Of a DNA stretch of 64,000 nt, positions 44,438 to 54,111 are shown piece by piece. The position numbers and the translations under genes were made by a program. Each line of letters opens with the position of its first letter. Position 1 is the stretch's first letter. The DNA is taken from positions 1-64,000 of the forward strand of contig CAYTPW010000009.1 of assembly GCA_964439935.1 (NCBI GenBank), given 5' to 3'. The stretch comes from JABMQW01 sp964439935. GTDB taxonomy: Bacteria > Fidelibacterota > Marinisomatia > Marinisomatales > TCS56. The notes beneath the pieces are model-generated. The model had not been told where the DNA came from, did not search any database, and saw nothing but the letters and a program-made list of their open reading frames with translations.

Positions 44438-44533
44438 CAGAATTCTCTCTGTTTATTACTAAACATTGCTGTGTGATTCCCCTGAACAGCGAAATTTAAC
44501 GGTATACAACAATCAATACCATATTTTTCAGAA

Positions 44534-47383
44534 TCACATAATCTGGGTCAAATAATCGCGAACGAGTAGTGCAATTGATTCATAAGCGCGATCAGAAGCT
44601 GACATCATACCCACTTCGCAGGTCCGACTGGTTGATATACCCTGGGCAGTGTCAGGAAGTTGTTTAACCTGCTCGGCTTCTTTACGAGTGGCGCTGGCTG
44701 TCAGTTCCGGAATTAGCATACCACGGTCCCCTGCAAATGCACAACAACCATAATCTTCCGGCAAATGTACGGTCCGGGCGCAATTCCGGGCTAGATCGAC
44801 CATCATATCTACCTGATCCATTTTTTGGGTTGAACAAGTGGGATGTAAAACAACTTCACGCTCCAGAGGTTTTTCATCGCGTTCCGCGATCAAATCATGC
44901 AGGAAAGGAATGATATCAATAAATTTCAATTTATTCCACATAACCAGGATATGCTCATCAGTTATATGATTACCCATGTTTATAAATTGATAAGTGCAGG
45001 GGGATGTATCAACTATAATGGGTACTTCTCCTTGGTGGGATGTTTCAAAAAGCATTGTAATTGTTCGGTTCACCATTTTAGAGTAGGCTGCTTTGAATCC
45101 TTTGGAACCGTAGGGCGTGCCACAACAGGTATCATTGATCCGTTCCGGAACGATTAACTGAATATTACAGATGGCAGCAATCTGCCCGATGATGTCTGTC
45201 AGCGACATTTTTTTACCACTGGCATTGAAAGTCCGGTTAATACAGGATGTATAATAAATATACGGCATACCACTTCCATATACCTCCTGAGAACGAACGC
45301 GGGCACCTGCAGGTAGGACAGAATTCCAAACCGGAATCACATGGTTGGACCACCAATTGATTAACTCGGATGGTTTCTTCAATAAATGCTGTAAACCAAT
45401 ATACTTGGCAATATGTTGAACATTCAGCAGAAAACGAATCAATTTCTGCAGTCCATTAAAATGAGTAACGGTCCAGTCTGCGATTTGATTTTGCAGCGAA
45501 CTATGGGCGTCAAACCGTAATTTTTTTACATAACTGCCCGTATCGATGTTCACCGGGCAGGCGGTTTCGCACAGACCATCCGCCGCACAGGTAGCGGTAC
45601 CCTTATAATTGTAAGCCTTGATCAAATCATATCGACGTTTATCTGAATTACTTTTCATCGTTTCTATTTCACGGGCAACAGCGATGCGATTCCGTGGTGT
45701 AAAGGTCAAATTCCGTGACGGGCATACCGGTTCACAAAAACCACATTCCACACAAAGATCTACCTGCTCATTGACCAGTGGTAACGGTTTCAACGATTTG
45801 ATATGTACTTTTGGATCGCGATTCAGCAAAACATCAGGATTTAATATATTCTGCGGATCTGACAATTCCTTGATCCGCCACATAATCTCGTACAAATCAC
45901 TACCCCACTCCTGTTCGACAAACGGTGCCATATTGCGCCCGGTTCCATGTTCTGCCTTTAATGAACCGTCATATTTAGAGACTGTCATTTGTCCAATGTC
46001 AGCCAGCATCCGTTCGTATGCTTTGATGCCTGCGTCTGTTTCCAGATCGATTGAAGCAACAAAATGCAGGTTACCGTCTTTGGCATGCCCGAAGATTACG
46101 GCATCTTCGTAATTCCATTTATCAAAAATGGCATGTAGATCGGCAATCACGTCAGCCAGTTTTTCAACATCGAAGCAAATATCTTCGGTTATTACGCTGG
46201 TACCTGGCTTCCGTAGCGAACCAACTGTTGTAAACAGACTCTTCCGCACAGTCCACAATTTTAAACGGTTAGTCTCATCATTGAAAAAACCACTGAGTAC
46301 TTTGCCTTTATATTTACCAAGATTTGTTTCAATGTACTGAGCGCAAACCTCAGCTTCCTTGAGACTGTCTTTCTGAAATTCGCATAATAAAGATGCGGAA
46401 CCTGGTTTCAATTTGTCTGGGTCGTATGGTGGTGCTTCCAGATATTTTGCAGTTGTCAGAGAATTGAAATCCATCAATTCGACCGCATCGGCTCCATTGG
46501 CTTTTAAGAATTCAATCGCATTACAGGTTTCTTTCAAGGATGGAAATATCAATAAACCGGTCACTTTAAATTCAGGATCTGGTAACGTTTTCAATGTAAC
46601 ATCAGAAATGAAGGCCAGAGTACCCTCGGCACCAATCAGCAAATGAGCGAATATATCTAATGGATTTTCAAAGTCAAGCATTGCATTAAGAGAATAGCCC
46701 AATGTGTTCTTAATACGGTATTTATGTATTATTTTTTTCTTTAAATCATCACTGGATATAATTTCATCACGCAGCCTGGTTAATCCCGAAGCCAGTTCTT
46801 TTTCCTGTACTGCAAAACGTTGATAATCAGCATCGATGCTGGTATCATAAACATTTCCATTACCGAGAATGAAGCGGATATCCTGCAATGTATAATAAGA
46901 ATTCAAGCCGATCCCGCTGTTCATTCCGGAGGCATTATTTGATACAATTCCACCGACTCTGGCTGCCTTGATGGAAGCCGGGTCAGGTCCGATCTTCCGT
47001 CCAAACGGCGCTAAAGCGCGGTTGACATGATCACCGATTACACCTGGTTGGAGGTTTATAGCCTTACCATCTGCAAGAATTTTATATCCGGTCCAACCCT
47101 GGACCGTTTCTGCCACAATGCCATCGGTTACTGTCTGACCGGATAGCGAAGTACCACCACCTCTGAATGTAACTCCAACTCTGTTCTGATGGGCATATTT
47201 CAGCAATCTGATCACCTGCGCTTCATCCTGTGGCTGTACAACTGCCTGAGGAACCAGGCGGTATATGCTGGCATCATGGGCATAAGCAAGACGATCGATC
47301 AACTGGACAGTCGCACTCTGTTCTTTCAATGTATTAGTCAGCTGTTGAAGGTTCAAACCAACTGAATTATCATCCAATTTCAT
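44534..47383 (-). CDS. FAD-linked oxidoreductase with Fe-S and CCG domains (D-lactate/glycolate dehydrogenase type)
   Basis: A GlcD-type FAD domain and a GlcF-type domain are fused in 949 residues. Residues about 35-260 carry the VAO-type FAD-binding motif FRGGGTSLSGQTV and IGPDPASIKAARVGGIVSNNASG. About 260-510 is the substrate domain (FGHAKDGNLH, KAEHGTGRNMAPFVE). Two [4Fe-4S] sites follow: CVECGFCEPVCP with Cys544, 547, 550 and 554, and CAADGLCETACPVN (from 599). The C-terminal CCG repeats appear as CCGTPYGSKG and CCAFAGDRG. The fusion resembles YdiJ/Dld-type D-2-hydroxyacid dehydrogenases, which feed electrons to quinone. The substrate cannot be specified. It is divergent from the M14 peptidase gene. 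Confidence 0.9.
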   Translation of the reverse strand: MKLDDNSVGLNLQQLTNTLKEQSATVQLIDRLAYAHDASIYRLVPQAVVQPQDEAQVIRLLKYAHQNRVGVTFRGGGTSLSGQTVTDGIVAETVQGWTGYKILADGKAINLQPGVIGDHVNRALAPFGRKIGPDPASIKAARVGGIVSNNASGMNSGIGLNSYYTLQDIRFILGNGNVYDTSIDADYQRFAVQEKELASGLTRLRDEIISSDDLKKKIIHKYRIKNTLGYSLNAMLDFENPLDIFAHLLIGAEGTLAFISDVTLKTLPDPEFKVTGLLIFPSLKETCNAIEFLKANGADAVELMDFNSLTTAKYLEAPPYDPDKLKPGSASLLCEFQKDSLKEAEVCAQYIETNLGKYKGKVLSGFFNDETNRLKLWTVRKSLFTTVGSLRKPGTSVITEDICFDVEKLADVIADLHAIFDKWNYEDAVIFGHAKDGNLHFVASIDLETDAGIKAYERMLADIGQMTVSKYDGSLKAEHGTGRNMAPFVEQEWGSDLYEIMWRIKELSDPQNILNPDVLLNRDPKVHIKSLKPLPLVNEQVDLCVECGFCEPVCPSRNLTFTPRNRIAVAREIETMKSNSDKRRYDLIKAYNYKGTATCAADGLCETACPVNIDTGSYVKKLRFDAHSSLQNQIADWTVTHFNGLQKLIRFLLNVQHIAKYIGLQHLLKKPSELINWWSNHVIPVWNSVLPAGARVRSQEVYGSGMPYIYYTSCINRTFNASGKKMSLTDIIGQIAAICNIQLIVPERINDTCCGTPYGSKGFKAAYSKMVNRTITMLFETSHQGEVPIIVDTSPCTYQFINMGNHITDEHILVMWNKLKFIDIIPFLHDLIAERDEKPLEREVVLHPTCSTQKMDQVDMMVDLARNCARTVHLPEDYGCCAFAGDRGMLIPELTASATRKEAEQVKQLPDTAQGISTSRTCEVGMMSASDRAYESIALLVRDYLTQIM

Positions 47384-47735
47384 TTAGTACTCATTCGTCA
47401 GTTTCGGTGAAACAATGTCATGATCAATTATGAATTTATCACGTATTGATTATAAGCTCAGCACCCTAAAGCGGATTTACTCGGGTTTCTGCTCTCAAAT
47501 CTATTTTTTCGAATATTGCGAAATTAATAATTATTACTTACAGTACCATTTCGAGATTGAAAAATTATGCTGTTAATTAATCCCGATTCGATAGATATGT
47601 TTGCTAAATTCGTCCGGTCAGAATGAATGAACAAAATAAACAACAGGTTCGTTCCCAGACTTCTTAATCTTATGAATAATAAATCAATCATTATTTCCTG
47701 ATGTTTAATAATTCGACCAACGAAGGACTACAATT
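47384..47735. other. Divergent intergenic region, no gene seen
   Basis: 352 bp between the oxidoreductase and the peptidase, both transcribed away from it. It must hold promoters in both directions. The sequence is AT-rich, and the plus-strand gene has GAAGGAC upstream of its TTG. I found no hairpin terminator, tRNA or credible reading frame. Confidence 0.5.
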
Positions 47736-48911
47736 TTGAACCGAATATTTTTAACCGTCCTGTGCTTTGGAAATCTGATGAGTACAAGCCAGCTATTGGC
47801 TGCGGGTGAAAATATTACTAAAGCTAGTAATTGGGGGTATAGTTACAATGATTTACTTAACGATCTGCCAATTTGGAATGCCAGTCCCTGGGTAACTCTC
47901 GATTCGATCGGTGCCAGCGTTCAGGGAAGAGCATTGTGGGAGTTGACCATCACCGATACCCTGCCACACGATTCACCGCGTCGCACTATCTATATGCACG
48001 TTCGCACCCATCCCAATGAAGTACAGTCATTCTGGGTTGCCAACGAATTTATCAATCTGCTTCTTTCTGATGATCCTTACGCTGCGTTTTTACGATCGCG
48101 ATGCACTTTCTATATTATTCCCATGTATAATCCCGATGGTGTCGAACTCGGCTTTCCCAGGGAAAATGCCAACGGAATAGATATTGAAAGCAACTGGGCC
48201 GATATTCCAATGCAACCAGAACCAACGGCCTTGAAGCAGCGATTTACAGACCTGATGGCATCCGCCGCTCCGATAGAAATAGCACTAAATATGCATTCTG
48301 CGTACAGAGCCGCTGTTAGGTATTTTGTCTATCACCATGAGAATGGAACATCATACGAGTATACTCAGCTGGAACAGCAATTCATTGGAGCAGTTCAATC
48401 ATATTTTCCTACCGGGATCGCCCCCTGGTACCACACTGTTACCTGGACCAATTTTACTCCCGATTATTATCCCGAAAGCTGGTTCTGGCTGAACCACGGT
48501 AATTCTGTAATGGCTTTGACTTACGAAGATATGAACAATGATCAGGCAGGCTTGTATGATTCCACTGCCTACGCTCTGCTTCATGGGATAGGTGACTATC
48601 TGGGATTGGTTCCCTCAACAACTGTTGTTGAAGTAACTGATCATCCTCAAACATTCACTCTGAACCAAAATTATCCCAATCCATTTAATCCGATCACAAC
48701 AATCAGTTATTATCTCATAAAACCGGGATATGTTACCATGAATATATTAGACTTGAGAGGTCGTACAGTGGCAACTCCAGTAAATACATTCCAATCAGCT
48801 GGGAACAAACAAATACAGTGGAACGGTGAACTGTATCCCACAGGAACATATTTCTACCAGCTAATAGTCGACGGACGGCAACAAACAGGGAAAATGACTA
48901 TGCTAAAATAG
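47736..48911 (+). CDS. Secreted M14-family zinc carboxypeptidase with C-terminal secretion tail
   Basis: The 391 residues have a signal peptide (about 1-23) and an M14 catalytic domain (about 35-290). Zinc ligands His92 and Glu95 (THPNE), the NPDG loop (132-135), the NANGIDIESNW segment, His187 in NMHS, and the general-base Glu264 (LTYEDMN) are in the family order. A C-terminal tail of about 85 residues carries QNYPNPFNPITTISYYL and ends with TGKMTMLK, a type IX-like sorting domain of FCB bacteria. It is probably exported or surface-attached. Start is TTG with GAAGGAC nearby. The substrate is not known. Confidence 0.85.
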   Translation: MNRIFLTVLCFGNLMSTSQLLAAGENITKASNWGYSYNDLLNDLPIWNASPWVTLDSIGASVQGRALWELTITDTLPHDSPRRTIYMHVRTHPNEVQSFWVANEFINLLLSDDPYAAFLRSRCTFYIIPMYNPDGVELGFPRENANGIDIESNWADIPMQPEPTALKQRFTDLMASAAPIEIALNMHSAYRAAVRYFVYHHENGTSYEYTQLEQQFIGAVQSYFPTGIAPWYHTVTWTNFTPDYYPESWFWLNHGNSVMALTYEDMNNDQAGLYDSTAYALLHGIGDYLGLVPSTTVVEVTDHPQTFTLNQNYPNPFNPITTISYYLIKPGYVTMNILDLRGRTVATPVNTFQSAGNKQIQWNGELYPTGTYFYQLIVDGRQQTGKMTMLK

Positions 48912-48982
48912 CCCCTGTCAGTATTAATTTCATAACCAGCCTGATCATTTAAGACTCTTATTAATCTTCAGGATTGCATGCG

Positions 48983-50239
48983 ATGACATCACATCCACTA
49001 ATAAAGCTGATAGCCGATAAAAATCTGTTGGGGAATCTAGCCGACGAATATGGCACTCCGACCTACATCTATTCGCAACCGCGCCTGCTCGACAATATTA
49101 ACCGACTAGATAAAGCACTGCGGCAGAATTTTGATAAGTATCATATCTGCTATGCAGTTAAAGCAAACAGTAATCCTAATTTAATTGCGGTGATGAAGGC
49201 TCACCTGCCCAACCTGGGTGGAGATTGCGCAAGTCCTGGTGAGATCGAAGCAGCTTGGTTAGCCGGAATCAAATCGCAAGATTGTATTTACACTGGAAAT
49301 TATGAATCGCCCGCAGATTTGCAGTACGCCCTGGATTCTCGCATTTGCATCAATCTGGATGATGTATCATCATTGGACCGTTTAGCGCGCCTAAAGCTAC
49401 CGAAACGTCTGTCATTCCGGCTTAATCCCGGATTTGGTAGGGGCATGTTTAAACAGATCAATACGGGAGGTGAAAAGGCAAAATTCGGTGTTCCCCGACA
49501 TGATATTATTAATGCTTATTCGAAAGCGTTGAATCTGGGAGTCAAACGTTTTGGGCTACAATGCATGACCGGATCCGGTATTTTGGATAAAGATTATTTT
49601 GCAAGCTTATTGACCGCAATCCTGGATTCCGCTAAAAATATCGATACAGAACTCGGCATTAAAATGGAATATATATCTATCGGGGGTGGGCTGGGAATTC
49701 CATATCAGGACAAAGATCAGCCCCTGCCAATTGATTACGTGATGAAGCAACTTGGTGAAGTTTTTTATCAATATTATGACCGGAAAGCAATCGATTGTCC
49801 AGCTCTATGGCTCGAGCCGGGTAAGTATATTGTTGGCGATAGTGGATTCGTATTATCAAGAGTAACCGGGATTAAAAAAGGGTACCGCACTTTTATTGGT
49901 TTGGATGCTGGGATGGAAACCATCCTTAGACCGGCCCTCTACCAAGCATACCATAGATTTTTAAAGGTCGGTGATCCCGATGCCAATCCGGTTGGCAAAG
50001 TCGACTTTACCGGCCAGATTTGCGAAAATACAGACCGCCAGGCCATTGATCGGTCTTTCCCTTCTGTCGCAGAAGGAGATTTAATAGCGATTATGGATGC
50101 GGGAGCATATGGATTTGTAATGTCAATGAATTATAACTCACGTCCCCGGCCGTCGGAGGTTTTATTGACTGAATCGGGATCCCAGTTAATTCGCCATCGT
50201 GAAATGATCGATGATATTTATGCTAAATGCATTTTATAA
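48983..50239 (+). CDS. lysA: Diaminopimelate decarboxylase
   Basis: PLP enzyme that makes L-lysine from meso-diaminopimelate. The 418 residues start at ATG 48983, nine bases after AGGA; a TTG at 48974 sits on that site and is less likely. The PLP lysine is Lys60 (YAVKANSN). YISIGGGLGIPY, LEPGKYIVGDSG (PLP phosphate/dimer loop) and CENTDRQ-DAGAYGFVMSMNYNSRPRPSEVL are decarboxylase motifs. It links to the cell-wall enzymes downstream by overlapping the GH18 gene by 29 bp. A related carboxynorspermidine or arginine decarboxylase is possible but less likely. Confidence 0.85.
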   Translation: MTSHPLIKLIADKNLLGNLADEYGTPTYIYSQPRLLDNINRLDKALRQNFDKYHICYAVKANSNPNLIAVMKAHLPNLGGDCASPGEIEAAWLAGIKSQDCIYTGNYESPADLQYALDSRICINLDDVSSLDRLARLKLPKRLSFRLNPGFGRGMFKQINTGGEKAKFGVPRHDIINAYSKALNLGVKRFGLQCMTGSGILDKDYFASLLTAILDSAKNIDTELGIKMEYISIGGGLGIPYQDKDQPLPIDYVMKQLGEVFYQYYDRKAIDCPALWLEPGKYIVGDSGFVLSRVTGIKKGYRTFIGLDAGMETILRPALYQAYHRFLKVGDPDANPVGKVDFTGQICENTDRQAIDRSFPSVAEGDLIAIMDAGAYGFVMSMNYNSRPRPSEVLLTESGSQLIRHREMIDDIYAKCIL

Positions 50240-52670
50240 AAGATTAGTTGGCTTCCTGATCTTATTGGGCATAATAGTCGCCCAGGATCACCAATCGATC
50301 CATCAGGAGCAGGCTGAATATTATCGGCAGAATTATCGTCACCCGGCTAAACCCGACGACAGTGGTCCTCTGCTACCCAAGCAATTGCGAACAACTGAAC
50401 CAAGTCATACTGTATTCGGTTATCACCCTTACTGGATGGGAACTGCCTGGCAGAATTATAATTACAATTTGCTTACTACTGTTGCTTGGTTCAGTGCCGA
50501 AGCAACCCCAACCGGGCAGTTGAGCGATCTGAACGGCTGGCCGGTAACCGGATTGATTAACCTGGCACATTCCCATGGAGTCGAGGTTGTACTTTGCGTG
50601 ACCCTGTTTGATGACGCGGATCTGACCACACTACTGAGCAATCCTTCTTATCGCCAGAATTTGATCAATAATTTGATCGCACAGATTCAAGCCGGGAATG
50701 CGGATGGCGTCAATATTGATTTTGAAGATTTCCCCAGCTCGCAAGAAAATAGTATGGTCCAATTTATCAGCGATTTGACTGACGCATTCCATTCGCAAAT
50801 CCCAGGATCGCAGGTTACACTAGCCACTCCTGCTGTGGATTGGAGTAATGAATGGGATTACAATGCTCTGGCGGCTGCCAGTGATGGCTTATTCATCATG
50901 GGCTATGGCTATCATTGGTCAGGCAGTGACTACACCGGTGCGATTGCTCCTTTAACCGGTGGATCTTACAATATTACCTGGACCGTAAATGATTATCTAA
51001 CCAAGACGAATAATCAATCTGATAAAATCATCCTGGGCCTACCCTATTATGGTCGCGAATGGGAAGCTGTAAGCGCCAGTCCCGGAGCAGCAACCCTCAG
51101 TTCTGGAGCGGTACGGTTATATGATGCTGCCGAAGCACTGGCAATGACCTACGGCAGAATCTGGCACGGCAGTTCACAGACTCCCTATTATACCTATCAA
51201 AATCCCGGTTGGTACCAGGGCTGGTATGACGACAGTTTGTCATTATCCATAAAATACGATCTGGCGATCCAGAATGATCTTCAGGGTGTGGGAATGTGGG
51301 CATTGGGCTATGACGGTTCAAGTCCCAAATTATGGCAAGCGCTGGCAGATAAATTTGGTGGAGTATTACCACCCACGGAACCGCAGAATTTTACCATCAG
51401 TAATCTTGGGAATGGAACTGTTGAAATTGATTTTAGCGGCTCTAATTCGGCAGATAGTCTCACCATTCTGCGTCACTATCTAAATTCAAGTCAAATTGAT
51501 ATACTTGGCACATATGACCAGCACCCGATTCTGGTCAATAGTTTAGCAACCACCGAGACCTATTTTATCAGCGTCGTTGCTTCAAACGCTGCTGGTGATA
51601 GCCCCGCGACCGAAATACTGGGTGTCAAACCAGATACTAATCTATCCAATGCGTTGATAATCAACGGTTTTGACCGCCAGTCCGGAACTACTAATCCCCG
51701 AAACTACTTTACTCAGCACGGATCTGCACTAGGGCAAGCTGGAATCAGCTTCGATGGTGCCTGTAATGAAGCTGTTATTGAAGGATTGATCAACCTGAAT
51801 GATTACACCGTGGTGGACTGGATATTGGGTGAAGAAGGCGCTACAAACTCAACATTTACACTCGCAGAGCAAGCTCTAATCCAGGCCTATCTTGAACAAG
51901 GTGGACATCTTATGGTCTCAGGTTCCGAAATCGGCTATGACCTGGTTGACCAAGGTAATAGCCTGGATCAGGATTTCTATTCCAATTATCTTAAAGCAGA
52001 ATATGTCACAGATGCCGCCGGTGGCCAATCTGGTGTTTATCAGGCCTGGGGAGTTTCAGGAAGCATTTTTGATGGTATCAATGCAATCAATTTTGACAAC
52101 GGAACCCATGGAACTTATGATGTCGATTGGCCTGATGGCATTTTACCAATCGTTGGGGCACAAAATTGTGCCCGTTATACCTCTGTGGATTACGACGCTA
52201 AAGGTGGTACCGGAATAGTATATAATGGTCCCTTCGGAACCAGTACGGCATACGGGGCTCTGGTTTATTTGGCGATCGGTTTTGAAGCTATATATCCGGA
52301 ATCAAAGCGAAATGAGCTTATGTCGCGGATTACTGATTATTTTGATCAAGCGGAAGGTGGAACAATCAATCCCCCTGAAATACCAGTCGAATTTGGAATC
52401 ACCTCAATTTACCCAAATCCGACTAATAGTACAGTCACGATTGAGTTTTCATTGGCCTTAAATGTCGCTCAACCGGTTGAAATTAGTATAATTGATATGC
52501 TGGGTCGCACAATTCAAACATTAGTTCTTACACAACAACAATTAACTAATAACCGAGTAAGCTGGAATGGATACTCTGCCAAAGGTTCTATTGCTCCGTC
52601 AGGGGTATATATTGCCTTGCTAAAATCCGGTTCAAAATCCGATATCAGTAAATTTACGGTATTAAAATGA
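50211..52670 (+). CDS. Secreted GH18 glycoside hydrolase with C-terminal secretion tail
   Basis: The 819 residues have a signal peptide (about 8-25). A short motif QSIHQEQA (residues 28-35) is shared with the next gene. The GH18 domain (about 65-385) has FGYHPYWMG and DGVNIDFE at 165-172 with catalytic Glu172; Asn168 replaces one Asp of chitinases, as in spore-cortex/peptidoglycan-type GH18 enzymes. A fibronectin-like module follows (about 390-480). Next is a GATase-like domain (about 490-720: IINGFDRQSGTTNPRNYFT, FDGACNEAVIEG, YLEQGGHLMVSGSEIGYDL). A YPNPTNSTVTIEFSL-type type IX sorting domain ends with SKFTVLK. An alternative start at 50220 exists. Location in a peptidoglycan cluster points to cell-wall glycans rather than chitin. 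Confidence 0.85.
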   Translation: MIFMLNAFYKRLVGFLILLGIIVAQDHQSIHQEQAEYYRQNYRHPAKPDDSGPLLPKQLRTTEPSHTVFGYHPYWMGTAWQNYNYNLLTTVAWFSAEATPTGQLSDLNGWPVTGLINLAHSHGVEVVLCVTLFDDADLTTLLSNPSYRQNLINNLIAQIQAGNADGVNIDFEDFPSSQENSMVQFISDLTDAFHSQIPGSQVTLATPAVDWSNEWDYNALAAASDGLFIMGYGYHWSGSDYTGAIAPLTGGSYNITWTVNDYLTKTNNQSDKIILGLPYYGREWEAVSASPGAATLSSGAVRLYDAAEALAMTYGRIWHGSSQTPYYTYQNPGWYQGWYDDSLSLSIKYDLAIQNDLQGVGMWALGYDGSSPKLWQALADKFGGVLPPTEPQNFTISNLGNGTVEIDFSGSNSADSLTILRHYLNSSQIDILGTYDQHPILVNSLATTETYFISVVASNAAGDSPATEILGVKPDTNLSNALIINGFDRQSGTTNPRNYFTQHGSALGQAGISFDGACNEAVIEGLINLNDYTVVDWILGEEGATNSTFTLAEQALIQAYLEQGGHLMVSGSEIGYDLVDQGNSLDQDFYSNYLKAEYVTDAAGGQSGVYQAWGVSGSIFDGINAINFDNGTHGTYDVDWPDGILPIVGAQNCARYTSVDYDAKGGTGIVYNGPFGTSTAYGALVYLAIGFEAIYPESKRNELMSRITDYFDQAEGGTINPPEIPVEFGITSIYPNPTNSTVTIEFSLALNVAQPVEISIIDMLGRTIQTLVLTQQQLTNNRVSWNGYSAKGSIAPSGVYIALLKSGSKSDISKFTVLK

Positions 52671-53974
52671 AATCAATTACCATCCTGTTTGCAGTAGGAA
52701 TTTGTGCTAGTTTCGTAATGGCTCAAAATCACCCCTCGATCCACCAGGAACAGGCACGGCAACACAAAGGGCAGATTAATCCACCAGCGGACAAAATTAA
52801 TGTCCTGAATGGGATTGATGTTTTGCTGGAGCAGCAAGCTAACAGGTTGACTGGCAAGAATATCGCACTGGTGACAAATCATTCCGGGATTGACAAACAA
52901 GGTCAGCCCAATTATCAACGCTTAATGGAACTGGAACAAATCAACCTGCAGGTTATCTTTTCACCCGAGCATGGATTATTCGGAGAAGCCGCTGCAGGTG
53001 AAAAAGTGAAGTATGGAAAAGATATTAAAGAATTACCTGAGGTAATAAGTCTATATGGGAAAATAAGGAAACCTACAGCGGAAATGCTCAATGGTATTGA
53101 TCTTATTCTTTACGACATCCAGGATATTGGCGCACGTTTTTACACCTATATTTCTACGATGGGTCTGGTAATGGAGGCAGCCGGTGAATTGGGAATACCG
53201 ATTTGGATTCTTGATCGACCTAATCCGATTCGAGCAGATTTGGTGGAAGGACCTGTTTTGGATATCAATTATCAGTCTTTTGTTGGCTACTACCCGATTC
53301 CGATTCGTTATGGCTTAACGGCAGGAGAACTGGCACAGATGATCGTTGGTGAAAAATGGATAATCACAATTCCAGAACTTGAAGTAATTCCATTGCAGGA
53401 TTGGACTCGCGATCGCTGGTTCGATGAAACTGACCTGCCCTGGATTAAACCATCTCCGAATATTACAGACCTCGAAACAGCGCTAATCTACCCTGGTATG
53501 TGTCTATTGGAAGCTACTAATGTCAGTGAAGGCCGGGGTACCTATCAACCATTTAAAAAGTTTGGTGCTCCCTGGATCGATGGCCACCGATTAGCACAAT
53601 CGCTTAACAAACAACATTTGCCAGGCGTTATATTTAAACCGGTACAATTTATTCCCGTATCTATCCCCGGAATGTCAGGTAAGCCCAAGTACCAGGACTT
53701 AGCTTGTCAAGGAATCGAAATAGTGGTTACTAATCGAACGAAATATCGAAGTTTAATGGTGGGAATCAGCGTCCTGTCCACAATTCAATCACAGTATCCG
53801 GATGAATTAAAATTCCGGACGAATAGCTTAAACCGATTATGGGGATCAGATTCACATCAGGCAACGATAAATTCATATCCCGAACAAACCGAATACATTG
53901 ATTCCGGCCAGGTGGAATATCATGAAATTGCAAAGAAATATCATATTTATTCCAATAGTTACAGAAATCCCTAG
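52667..53974 (+). CDS. namZ: DUF1343 family protein (NamZ-type exo-beta-N-acetylmuramidase)
   Basis: Family enzymes remove N-acetylmuramic acid from peptidoglycan glycans. The 435 residues have a signal peptide (MKSITILFAVGICASFVMA) and the short motif PSIHQEQA (residues 23-30). NamZ signatures follow: GIDVLLEQQANRLTGKNIALVTNHSG, IFSPEHGLFGEAAAGEK, YDIQDIGARFYTYISTMGLVMEA and GRGTYQPFKKFGAPWID. The ATG overlaps the GH18 stop by 4 bp, so the two are coupled. It feeds the amino-sugar genes further on. Confidence 0.9.
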   Translation: MKSITILFAVGICASFVMAQNHPSIHQEQARQHKGQINPPADKINVLNGIDVLLEQQANRLTGKNIALVTNHSGIDKQGQPNYQRLMELEQINLQVIFSPEHGLFGEAAAGEKVKYGKDIKELPEVISLYGKIRKPTAEMLNGIDLILYDIQDIGARFYTYISTMGLVMEAAGELGIPIWILDRPNPIRADLVEGPVLDINYQSFVGYYPIPIRYGLTAGELAQMIVGEKWIITIPELEVIPLQDWTRDRWFDETDLPWIKPSPNITDLETALIYPGMCLLEATNVSEGRGTYQPFKKFGAPWIDGHRLAQSLNKQHLPGVIFKPVQFIPVSIPGMSGKPKYQDLACQGIEIVVTNRTKYRSLMVGISVLSTIQSQYPDELKFRTNSLNRLWGSDSHQATINSYPEQTEYIDSGQVEYHEIAKKYHIYSNSYRNP

Positions 53975-54111
53975 ACAAATCTCAAATTAATCTGCCATCA
54001 AAATTAAGTGACCAAAACAAGTAACTTCCATTATGACCTCCATGTTGTATTTTCTGAAAGTTACTAATCCTATTCAAACTCGGATTCCACCGATTAAATC
54101 TTGTATTTAAT

